In this document: piece by piece, positions 26,348 to 33,621 of the stretch
How positions within the stretch are numbered: position 1 is the first letter of the stretch
How the letters are laid out: each line of letters starts with the position of its first letter
Assembly (NCBI RefSeq): GCF_036924645.1
Contig: NZ_JAZHRX010000001.1
Span: 6,661,501 to 6,725,500, forward strand
Length of the DNA: 64,000 nucleotides
Direction of reading: 5' to 3'
Source: Bradyrhizobium sp. AZCC 2176
GTDB lineage: Bacteria; Pseudomonadota; Alphaproteobacteria; Rhizobiales; Xanthobacteraceae
The notes under the pieces: generated by a model
What the model was told of the DNA's origin: nothing
Seen by the model: only the letters and a program-made list of their open reading frames with translations
Database searches by the model: none
Program-made: the position numbers and the translations under genes

Positions 26348-26526
26348 GATTGGCGATTGAACCTCGCCTTCAAGCGACTGTCAAAGCGCGCTTCCAGCCA
26401 ACGGTCTGCTCCTATCGCGGACCTCAGCAAACCACCCATCATCATCAGAGCGAAGCCATGGATGCTGAGCCCGCCGGGACCACCGATTTCGTCGACGATT
26501 TTGTCGTAAAGCTCGTACCAGCCATA
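26344..26526 (-). pseudogene. Truncated 3' remnant of a gene coupled to the phosphoesterase
   Basis: An open frame without a proper start reads WYELYDKIVDEIGGPGG, then IHGFALMMMGGLLRSAIGADR, and ends RLKARFNRQS. It has protein-like composition and ends with TGA overlapping the phosphoesterase GTG by four bases, the sign of an old operon partner. A stop lies immediately upstream at 26527-26529, so the 5' part is missing. I do not recognise the family. Confidence 0.4.
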
Positions 26527-26535
26527 TCACGACGC

Positions 26536-26835
26536 TCAGATCGTCGGCAGCACCGAGAAGCGCTCTCCTGCCCGCCTCAGCCTCAGCATGTCGGCACCAG
26601 CGGCTTCGTCCTGCAGCGCATCGACCAATGCCGACGATGGTCCGCGCCGACACGAATCGATCATGCCAGTCACCACATCAGCCGGCCCGGCGAACGTCGC
26701 TTCCACGCTGCCGTCCCGGCGATTGCGCACCCAGCCCTCGAGGCTGCGCGCGGTCGCCTCATCCTCCACCCAGGCACGGTAGCCGACGCCCTGCACCCGC
26801 CCCCTGATCGTGATATGGCGGATCGTGTCGCTCAT
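26536..26835 (-). CDS. acyP: Acylphosphatase
   Basis: A 99-residue acylphosphatase. It has [20 protein letters not shown], the active-site loop with the catalytic arginine, and [18 protein letters not shown] with the conserved asparagine region. Acylphosphatases hydrolyse acyl phosphates such as carbamoyl phosphate and 1,3-bisphosphoglycerate. The gene overlaps the preceding oxaloacetate-decarboxylase-like gene by ATGA, so the two are translationally coupled. It is part of the leftward operon that begins with the PCC alpha subunit gene. Confidence 0.9.
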   Translation of the reverse strand: MSDTIRHITIRGRVQGVGYRAWVEDEATARSLEGWVRNRRDGSVEATFAGPADVVTGMIDSCRRGPSSALVDALQDEAAGADMLRLRRAGERFSVLPTI

Positions 26836-27701
26836 GACTTCTTCAATCCAAGAAATTCACCGCTGCGCGCTTTAACTTCCGACTCGCGCATCGCCATGCC
26901 GGTGAGTTCGGTCGACGCCAGCCCCCTCAGGTTCTTCGGCGAGGCTCCCTCACGCAACGCCTTCAGCGTATCATAGACGGCCTGCGTGGCGGCCGCGAAA
27001 GGCGCATGGCCCTGCAGCGCGATCCGCACGCGCTGGCTTCTGAGATAATCGAGCGCAGTCATATCCTCGGACGCGCCGCCGAGCACGATCGGAAGGCGCG
27101 TCGCAGCCGAAATGGCTTCCAGCTCCCCGCGGTTCCTGATGCCGGTGAAGAACAGCGCATCGACGCCGGTGGCCTCGTACGCCCGCGCGCGTACAATCGC
27201 GTCGTCGAGACCGGCGATGGATACAGCGCCGGTGCGCCCCATGACGACCAGCGACGGGTCGCTGCGGCCGTCGAGCGCGGCCTTCATCTTGCCGACGCCT
27301 TCTTCCAGCGGGATCAGTTGCGTTCCGGCCTGTCCGAACGCCGGCGGCAACAGCGTATCCTCGATCGTGAGCCCCGCCGCGCCGGCGGCTTCGAGTTCCT
27401 GGATGGTGCGGCGGACGTTGAGCGCGTTGCCATAGCCGTGGTCGGCATCGACCAGTACCGGCAATGTCGAGGCGCGCGACATCCGCCGCATCTGTTCGGC
27501 GAGCTCCGTCAATGTAATCAGCGCAATGTCGGGATCGCCGAGCACGACCAGCGAGGCCACCGAGCCGCCGAACATGCCGAGCTCGAATCCGAGGTCTTCA
27601 GCAATGCGGATCGAGGTCGCGTCATAGACCGATCCGGGCCGGATGCAGGTGGAGCCGTTGAGAATCGAACGCAGTTTCTCTCGGCGCTGACGAAAAGCCA
27701 T
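26832..27701 (-). CDS. Isocitrate lyase/PEP mutase-superfamily enzyme, oxaloacetate decarboxylase-like
   Basis: A 289-residue TIM-barrel enzyme. It has [37 protein letters not shown] with the metal-binding aspartates, [14 protein letters not shown] and [17 protein letters not shown]. The length and motif order match the Pseudomonas PA4872-type oxaloacetate decarboxylases, whose cleft differs from isocitrate lyase by lacking the KKCGH lyase cysteine loop, as here. ATG 27701 gives the family N-terminus; upstream codons are non-homologous. It follows the PCC alpha gene by 47 bases and overlaps acyP. Joint transcription suggests a link between biotin-dependent carboxylation and C4-acid turnover, which is inference. 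Confidence 0.8.
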   Translation of the reverse strand: MAFRQRREKLRSILNGSTCIRPGSVYDATSIRIAEDLGFELGMFGGSVASLVVLGDPDIALITLTELAEQMRRMSRASTLPVLVDADHGYGNALNVRRTIQELEAAGAAGLTIEDTLLPPAFGQAGTQLIPLEEGVGKMKAALDGRSDPSLVVMGRTGAVSIAGLDDAIVRARAYEATGVDALFFTGIRNRGELEAISAATRLPIVLGGASEDMTALDYLRSQRVRIALQGHAPFAAATQAVYDTLKALREGASPKNLRGLASTELTGMAMRESEVKARSGEFLGLKKS

Positions 27702-27748
27702 GGTGCCCTCAGTTCTATCCGCCGTCGTTGCGAGCGCAGGCAATGACG

Positions 27749-29764
27749 TTACGCAAACTCCAGGATCAGCGCATCCACCGCCAGCGTGGCGCCGGCCGCG
27801 GCGTGAATCTTCTTCACCGTGCCGTCGCGCTCGGCGCGCAGCACGTTCTGCATCTTCATCGCTTCGACTACGGCCAATGTCTCGCCGGACTTGACCTCCT
27901 GGCCTTCGTTGACGGCAATCGACACCACGAGCCCCGGCATCGGGCACAGCAGCTTCTTGCCGGTGTCTGCAGCGGAATTCACCGGCATCAGCCGGGCGGC
28001 GGCCGCCTCGCTTTCGGTGAAGACGTTGACGGCGACTTCATAGCCCTGATGCGCCAGGCGGATGCCGTTCGGGATCGTGCGCACCTGCATCGCGACGAAA
28101 TGGCCGTCGATGGTACCATGCCAGACCGGTTCGCCCGGCGTCCAGGCCGAGACCAGATTGTGCGGATTGCCGGGAAGACCATCGGTGCCGATGAAACGCA
28201 CCGCGATGCCCTCGGCCTCGCGCGCCACATCGAGCGCGATTTCGTCGCGATCGAGCCACACCGCGCGGCGGCGTTCGCGTTGCACCAGCCGGCCGCTCAT
28301 CTGTCCGGAAATCTGCCGCTTGCGCTCGCCCAGCACATGATCGATCGCAGCTCCGACGGCTGCCAGCCGCCGCGCAATCTCGCCTTCCGGCGGACGCGCG
28401 GAAAAGCCCTTCGGGAATTCCTCCGCGATGAAGCCGGTGGAAAGCGTGCCCTCACGCCAGCGCGGATGGTTCATCAGCGCCGACAGGAACGGTATGTTGT
28501 GCCTGATACCATCGACGTAGAACGCATCCAGCGCGGTCGACTGCGCTTCGATCGCCGCCGCCCGCGACGGCGCATGCGTCACGAGTTTGGCAATCATCGG
28601 ATCGTAGTGGATCGAGATTTCGCCGCCTTCCTGCACACCGGTATCGTTGCGGATGGTGATGCCGTCCTGGCTCGCTTCCGCGGGCGGGCGGTATTTTACC
28701 AGTCGTCCGATGGATGGCAGGAAGTTGCGGAACGGATCCTCGGCATAGACGCGGGATTCCACCGCCCATCCCGTCAGCGTTACATCCTTTTGCGCGATCG
28801 AAAGCTTCTCGCCGGCGGCAACCCGGATCATCTGCTCGACGAGGTCGATGCCGGTGACGAGCTCGGTGACGGGATGCTCGACCTGCAGACGGGTGTTCAT
28901 CTCCAGGAAGTAAAAACTCTTGTCCTGGCCGGCGACGAACTCGACGGTGCCGGCGGAGTCGTAGTGCACGGCCTTTGCCAGGGCGACCGCCTGCTCGCCC
29001 ATCTTGCGGCGGGTGGTCTCGTCGAGCAGCGGCGACGGCGCCTCCTCGATGACCTTCTGGTTGCGGCGCTGGATCGAACATTCGCGCTCGCCGAGATGGA
29101 TCACGTTGCCATGCTTGTCCCCCAGCACCTGGATTTCGATGTGGCGGGGATCGACGATGAATTTTTCGATGAAGACGCGGTCGTCGCCGAACGAGGATTT
29201 CGCTTCCGCCTTGGCGAGCTTGAAACCTTCAGCGACTTCCTTCGTCGAATGCGCGATCCGCATGCCCTTGCCGCCGCCGCCGGCGGAGGCCTTGATCATC
29301 ACCGGATAGCCGATCTCGTCGGCGATCTTCACCGCATGTTTTTCGTCCTCGATGACGCCGAGATGCCCGGGCACGGTCGAAACTTTTGCTTTGGCGGCGG
29401 CCTTCTTGGATTCGATCTTGTCGCCCATCGCGGCAATGGCGCCCGGATTGGGGCCGATGAAGACGATGCCCGCCTTGGCAAGCGCGCGCGGAAACGCCTC
29501 GCGCTCGGACAGGAAGCCATAGCCGGGATGCACGGCCTGTGCGCCGATCTTGCGGCAGGCATCGATGATCTTGTCGATCAGAAGATAACTCTCCGCCGCC
29601 GCCGGCGGACCGATCAGCACGGCGTCATCGGCCATTTCGACATGAAGCGCATCGCGGTCCGCCTCGGAATACACCGCGACCGTCTCGATCCCCATACGGC
29701 GCGCAGTCTTGATGACCCGGCAGGCGATCTCGCCGCGATTTGCGATCAGAATTCGTTTGAACAT
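27749..29764 (-). CDS. pccA: Acetyl/propionyl-CoA carboxylase alpha subunit
   Basis: A 671-residue biotin carboxylase plus biotin carrier protein. The N-terminus FKRILIANRGEIACRVIKTA is invariant. The ATP-grasp region has SAGGGGKGMRIA, ERECSIQRRNQKVIEEAPS and FLEMNTRLQVEHPVTE. The C-terminal carrier domain holds biotinyl Lys637 in VEAMKMQN. It carboxylates biotin, and a beta subunit encoded elsewhere transfers the group to propionyl-CoA. That is the entry of propionate and odd-chain or branched substrates into methylmalonyl-CoA. ATG 29764 is chosen over an upstream open extension. The length is typical of PccA. It heads the operon with the decarboxylase-like gene and acyP. Confidence 0.92.
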   Translation of the reverse strand: MFKRILIANRGEIACRVIKTARRMGIETVAVYSEADRDALHVEMADDAVLIGPPAAAESYLLIDKIIDACRKIGAQAVHPGYGFLSEREAFPRALAKAGIVFIGPNPGAIAAMGDKIESKKAAAKAKVSTVPGHLGVIEDEKHAVKIADEIGYPVMIKASAGGGGKGMRIAHSTKEVAEGFKLAKAEAKSSFGDDRVFIEKFIVDPRHIEIQVLGDKHGNVIHLGERECSIQRRNQKVIEEAPSPLLDETTRRKMGEQAVALAKAVHYDSAGTVEFVAGQDKSFYFLEMNTRLQVEHPVTELVTGIDLVEQMIRVAAGEKLSIAQKDVTLTGWAVESRVYAEDPFRNFLPSIGRLVKYRPPAEASQDGITIRNDTGVQEGGEISIHYDPMIAKLVTHAPSRAAAIEAQSTALDAFYVDGIRHNIPFLSALMNHPRWREGTLSTGFIAEEFPKGFSARPPEGEIARRLAAVGAAIDHVLGERKRQISGQMSGRLVQRERRRAVWLDRDEIALDVAREAEGIAVRFIGTDGLPGNPHNLVSAWTPGEPVWHGTIDGHFVAMQVRTIPNGIRLAHQGYEVAVNVFTESEAAAARLMPVNSAADTGKKLLCPMPGLVVSIAVNEGQEVKSGETLAVVEAMKMQNVLRAERDGTVKKIHAAAGATLAVDALILEFA

Positions 29765-29901
29765 GTTCTTCTTGCTTGAGCGTTGGGCGGGATCCTCCCC
29801 CGCAATGCGACATGCGGGACGCGGGTAACACACCCGTCGTACAGCAAAAATCGATGGAGGCAACGGTCTCGTATCGGCCGGTTGCGCCGGCCGGCGGCAA
29901 T

Positions 29902-30111
29902 TCACCCGGAATAGGCGTTGAAGCGGCCCCGCGCATAAGCATGGGATACCGCCTTCATCAGCTCGCCGACCTCGGATTCCAGATATTCATTGGCCAAGAT
30001 CAGCGCCCGGATCGTCGCCCGCAGATCGCCACCGCAGGCGGAAATAGCCTGATCCACTGCAGATTCCAGCTCGTCGTGCTCTTCGGATTTCGGCTGTGAA
30101 GAGGACGACAT
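29902..30111 (-). CDS. Small conserved hypothetical protein
   Basis: A 69-residue acidic, helical protein: a serine-rich start, then DELESAVDQAISACGGDLRA and IRALILANEYLESEVGELMK, ending SHAYARGRFNAYSG. I have the impression of similar short proteins in related rhizobia, but no function is known. ATG 30111 was taken over an upstream open extension to 30249 whose residues look like translated promoter. It lies 137 bases upstream of pccA on the same strand, in its own transcription unit or leading it. Confidence 0.65.
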   Translation of the reverse strand: MSSSSQPKSEEHDELESAVDQAISACGGDLRATIRALILANEYLESEVGELMKAVSHAYARGRFNAYSG

Positions 30112-30309
30112 GGCAAATATTCCGTGGTGGGTGACGTTGCCTATGTTCCTATTTTGTTCTAACGAAGTCAATGAGCCATTCGGCGTCCGACCAACAACTG
30201 CCCTGACGGTTTTCCCCAACCTGCTTTCATGCGCGATTAGCGCCAGCATCTTGGTTCAATCGCGCTCCCTTATGCTAGAAGGCTCTCGCGGGTGTGGAAT
30301 TGATTTGAA

Positions 30310-31083
30310 ATGAAACAGATGCGGTCACGTATTTTTCTGGTTGCGGCGTTGCTATCGATCGTACTTCCGGCCAGCCAGAGTTTGGCCGCCACCGCCATCG
30401 TCCGGGATGGCAGCACGCTTCAGGTCGGCAATGTCACCTACCGGCTCGACGGCATCGAGGCGCCCACCGTCGATCAACTCTGCATCGACCAGAATGCCGA
30501 TAGCTGGACCTGCGGTATCGAGGCGCGCGATCAACTGACAAAACTGATCGGCGGCAAACAGGTGCGCTGCGACGATCTGGGTCCCGATCCCACCTACAAG
30601 AAACGGCGTATCGGCGTCTGCAAGATCGAAGGCGACACCACAAGTCTCAGCCAGTTGCTGGTCCGCAACGGCTTTGCCTTGAATGTCGAAACCTCCGCCA
30701 GCGGTCGCTTCAACGTGGACGAAGCCCGCGCCAAAGACGACCGTCAGGGATTATGGAAAGGCTGCTTTGCCGCGCCCCGCGAGTTCCGCGCCGGCAAGAA
30801 GGACAGCCCCCTGCTCGGCGCCTCGTGCCGCGCCGACCGAGATCGTGAAATCCGCGAGGCCTTGTTCCCGGAAGATCTCGTGATGCCGGCGGGTTGCAAC
30901 ATCAAGGGCAAATACGCCGTCCGCGCGCGCGTCACCGGGAACCTCGGCATCTACCACCTCCAGATGTGCCGCTCCTACCCGGGACTGACCAGGCCGGATC
31001 GCTGGTTTTGCTCCGAGGAAGACGCGCAGGCCGCCGGGTTCCGCAGAGCCTATAACTGCCGATCAACCACCAAGAGCAAATGA
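30310..31083 (+). CDS. Exported nuclease-like protein (SNase/thermonuclease fold)
   Basis: A 257-residue protein. The signal peptide is an MRSRIF start, an FLVAALLSIVLPA core and an SLA-A cleavage. Residues about 28-155 follow the staphylococcal-nuclease-like pattern: IVRDGSTLQVGNVTYRLDGI, EAP, then KKRRIGVCKIEG and GLWKGCFAAPREF. The first catalytic arginine of true nuclease is replaced by the L-D-G-I-E segment as in many family members, and the paired cysteines suggest disulfides. The last 80 residues have four more cysteines and no recognised domain. Nuclease activity is not certain. Confidence 0.75.
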   Translation: MKQMRSRIFLVAALLSIVLPASQSLAATAIVRDGSTLQVGNVTYRLDGIEAPTVDQLCIDQNADSWTCGIEARDQLTKLIGGKQVRCDDLGPDPTYKKRRIGVCKIEGDTTSLSQLLVRNGFALNVETSASGRFNVDEARAKDDRQGLWKGCFAAPREFRAGKKDSPLLGASCRADRDREIREALFPEDLVMPAGCNIKGKYAVRARVTGNLGIYHLQMCRSYPGLTRPDRWFCSEEDAQAAGFRRAYNCRSTTKSK

Positions 31084-31139
31084 GGCTGGCAAAGCTGCCG
31101 CTTCCTGTGTGAAGGTACCGGCAAAGGTTGCCGGTGCGC

Positions 31140-33602
31140 ATGACCCCTTCGGACACTTCGAACGTCTTGCCTGAAATTGCCGCCGCCGAACGCTTGCGGC
31201 AACATCTAGAGGAAATCGCGGACGAGCGCGACAGGGCTCATCGCGCCCTGCAGGAACGCGAGGCGGAGCTGGCACGAATCCAGCGCATCGCCGGCGTCGG
31301 CGGTCTCGAAATCGATTTCCGCGACGGCGTCAAGAATCGCCGCTCCCCCGAATATCTCCTGGTGCACGGCTTGCCGCCCGAGGCGGCCAACGAGACGTAC
31401 GAGGAATGGGTCAGCCGAATCCATCCCGAGGACCGCGAGCGAACGGTCCAACATCTGTTCGGCGTGCTGAAGAGCGAGAACGAAGACTATTCGGCCGAAT
31501 ACCGCATCGTGCGGCCGAACGACGGCACGATGCGCTGGATCCGCGTCGTCGCCAAGATCGAGCGCGACCGCGACGGTCGCGCGCTGCGGCTGGTCGGCGC
31601 CGATTGCGACGTCACCCCCCAAATGCTGGCGCAGGCAACCTTGCGCGAAAGCGAGGAGCGCTTCCGCCTGATCGCCAACAGCGCGCCGGTGCCGATCTGG
31701 GTCACCAAGCTCGACCGCACGCGTTCCTTCGCCAACCAGGCCTATCTCGATTTCCTCGGGCTGCCGTTCGAGGAAGCCATCGTGTTCGACTGGCGCAAGC
31801 GCCTGCATCCGGACGACCAGCAGCGCGTCGTGCAGGAATCAATCGCCGGCGAGGCCTCGCTCAAGCCGTTCGTGCTGGAGGCCCGCTACCAGCGCGCCGA
31901 CGGCGAATGGCGGTGGCTGCGCTCCGAATCCCAGCCGCGCTGGGATCCGACCGGCAATCATATCGGCTTCATCGGCGTCGCCCACGACATCACCGCCGCC
32001 AAGCAGGCCGAGCACGATCTGCGCCGGCTGAACGAAATCCTCGAATTGCGGATCACCGAGCGAACGGCGCAACTGGAATCCAACGAAGCCCAGATGCGCG
32101 CGATCCTGGAGACCAGCCACCAGTATCAGGCGCTGCTCAACCCGCACGGCGACGTCCTCTACGCGAACAAGACGGCACTTGCCGGAATGTGCACCGACGC
32201 CGGCGACGTGATCGGCAAGCCATTATGGGAAACGCCGTGGTTTTCCGCGACCCCCGGCATGCGCGAGACCGTCCACAAGGCGTTCGTCGCCGTCATGATG
32301 GGCGAAGAGATCCAGACCGAGATGCTGCTGCACCTGCCGATCGGCGACCGCTATTTCGAATTCGCGATGCGCCCGCTGCACGACCAGCACGGCACCGTCA
32401 TCGGCGCGGTGCCGGAGGCGATCGACATTACCGAGCGCCGCCAGGGCGAGGAAGCGCTGCGCCAGTCGCAAAAGATGGAAGCGGTCGGGCAATTGACCGG
32501 CGGAGTTGCGCACGATTTCAACAATCTTCTGACCATCATCCGGTCCGCGACCGACTTCCTGCGCCGCCGCGAGCTGCCGGAGGAGCGGCGCCGGCGCTAC
32601 ATCGACGCGATTGCCGAGACAGTGGAACGCGCCTCCAAGCTGACCGGGCAATTGCTGGCGTTCGCCCGCCGGCAGCCCTTGAAGCCGCAGGTGTTCAATG
32701 TCGGCACCCAGGTCGAGGCGGTGGCGCAACTGATCCGCCCGCTGGTCGGCGCCCGGATCAGGATCGACGTCGACATCGCCGACCTCAATTGCTTCGCGAT
32801 CGCCGATGTCGCGCAGTTCGAAACCGCGCTGATGAACCTCGCCGTCAACAGCCGTGATGCCATGGACAGCGAGGGCCGGCTGACCATCAGCGTCCGGAAA
32901 GTAGATGCCATCCCGCCGCTGCGCGCCCAGTCCGCCCGCAGCGGCGACTTCGTCGCCATCACCGTGACCGACACCGGCACCGGCATCGAGCCTGCCCTGC
33001 TCGAGACGATCTTCGAGCCGTTCTTCACCACCAAGGAAGTCGGCAAGGGCACCGGCCTCGGCCTCAGCCAGGCGTTCGGCTTTGCCAAGCAGTCCGATGG
33101 CGACATCGCCGTCGCAAGCGAGCCCGGCCAGGGCGCGACGTTTACGGTCTACCTGCCGCAGGCTACGGTGCCGGCCGATGCCGTCGAGGCCGCCGCGACC
33201 GGCAGCGAACCCGCCGCCCGCGGCCGCGGCTACCGCGTCCTGGTGGTCGAGGACAATGACGACGTCGGACAGTTCTCCACCGAGCTATTGGAAGATCTCG
33301 GCTACACCGTCCGCCGCGTCGCCAGCGCGGATGCGGCGTTGGCGATCCTTGCCGAGGACGAGTTTTCCGCTGACCTGGTGTTTTCCGACGTCATCATGCC
33401 CGGGATGAACGGCGTCGAGCTCGCCGGCATCGTGCGCGAGCGCTACCCCGGCCTGCCGGTGGTGCTGACCAGCGGCTATAGCAACGTGCTGGCGGAGAGC
33501 GCCCATCGCGGCTTCGAGTTGATCCAGAAACCCTATTCGGTGGAATTGCTGTCGCGGATTCTCCGGAAGGCGATTTCCGAGGCGCGGCCGCAGCAGACCT
33601 GA
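31140..33602 (+). CDS. Multi-PAS hybrid histidine kinase with receiver
   Basis: A soluble 820-residue kinase. It has an N-terminal coiled region (EIAAAERLRQHLEEIADERD), three PAS/PAC units (about 45-165, 170-305 and 320-445, closing with PAC-like VGADCDVTPQ, IGVAHDITAAK and AIDITERRQ), then His458 in GGVAHDFNNLL. The ATPase domain has NLAVNSRDAM, DTGTGI and GKGTGLGLSQ. The receiver has Asp750 in VFSDVIMPG. ATG 31140 was preferred; the frame is also open from TTG 31128. The kinase-receiver half resembles the 18949 kinase closely. No membrane helix is present, so it senses an internal signal. No cognate output regulator is next to it. Confidence 0.9.
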   Translation: MTPSDTSNVLPEIAAAERLRQHLEEIADERDRAHRALQEREAELARIQRIAGVGGLEIDFRDGVKNRRSPEYLLVHGLPPEAANETYEEWVSRIHPEDRERTVQHLFGVLKSENEDYSAEYRIVRPNDGTMRWIRVVAKIERDRDGRALRLVGADCDVTPQMLAQATLRESEERFRLIANSAPVPIWVTKLDRTRSFANQAYLDFLGLPFEEAIVFDWRKRLHPDDQQRVVQESIAGEASLKPFVLEARYQRADGEWRWLRSESQPRWDPTGNHIGFIGVAHDITAAKQAEHDLRRLNEILELRITERTAQLESNEAQMRAILETSHQYQALLNPHGDVLYANKTALAGMCTDAGDVIGKPLWETPWFSATPGMRETVHKAFVAVMMGEEIQTEMLLHLPIGDRYFEFAMRPLHDQHGTVIGAVPEAIDITERRQGEEALRQSQKMEAVGQLTGGVAHDFNNLLTIIRSATDFLRRRELPEERRRRYIDAIAETVERASKLTGQLLAFARRQPLKPQVFNVGTQVEAVAQLIRPLVGARIRIDVDIADLNCFAIADVAQFETALMNLAVNSRDAMDSEGRLTISVRKVDAIPPLRAQSARSGDFVAITVTDTGTGIEPALLETIFEPFFTTKEVGKGTGLGLSQAFGFAKQSDGDIAVASEPGQGATFTVYLPQATVPADAVEAAATGSEPAARGRGYRVLVVEDNDDVGQFSTELLEDLGYTVRRVASADAALAILAEDEFSADLVFSDVIMPGMNGVELAGIVRERYPGLPVVLTSGYSNVLAESAHRGFELIQKPYSVELLSRILRKAISEARPQQT

Positions 33603-33621
33603 AGCAACCTGGTCTCCAACC

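Noticed and set aside
27728..29779. Rightward 683-codon frame opposite pccA
   Set aside because: It is the mirror frame of a highly conserved gene, caused by GC-rich third positions. It has no ribosome site and no family.
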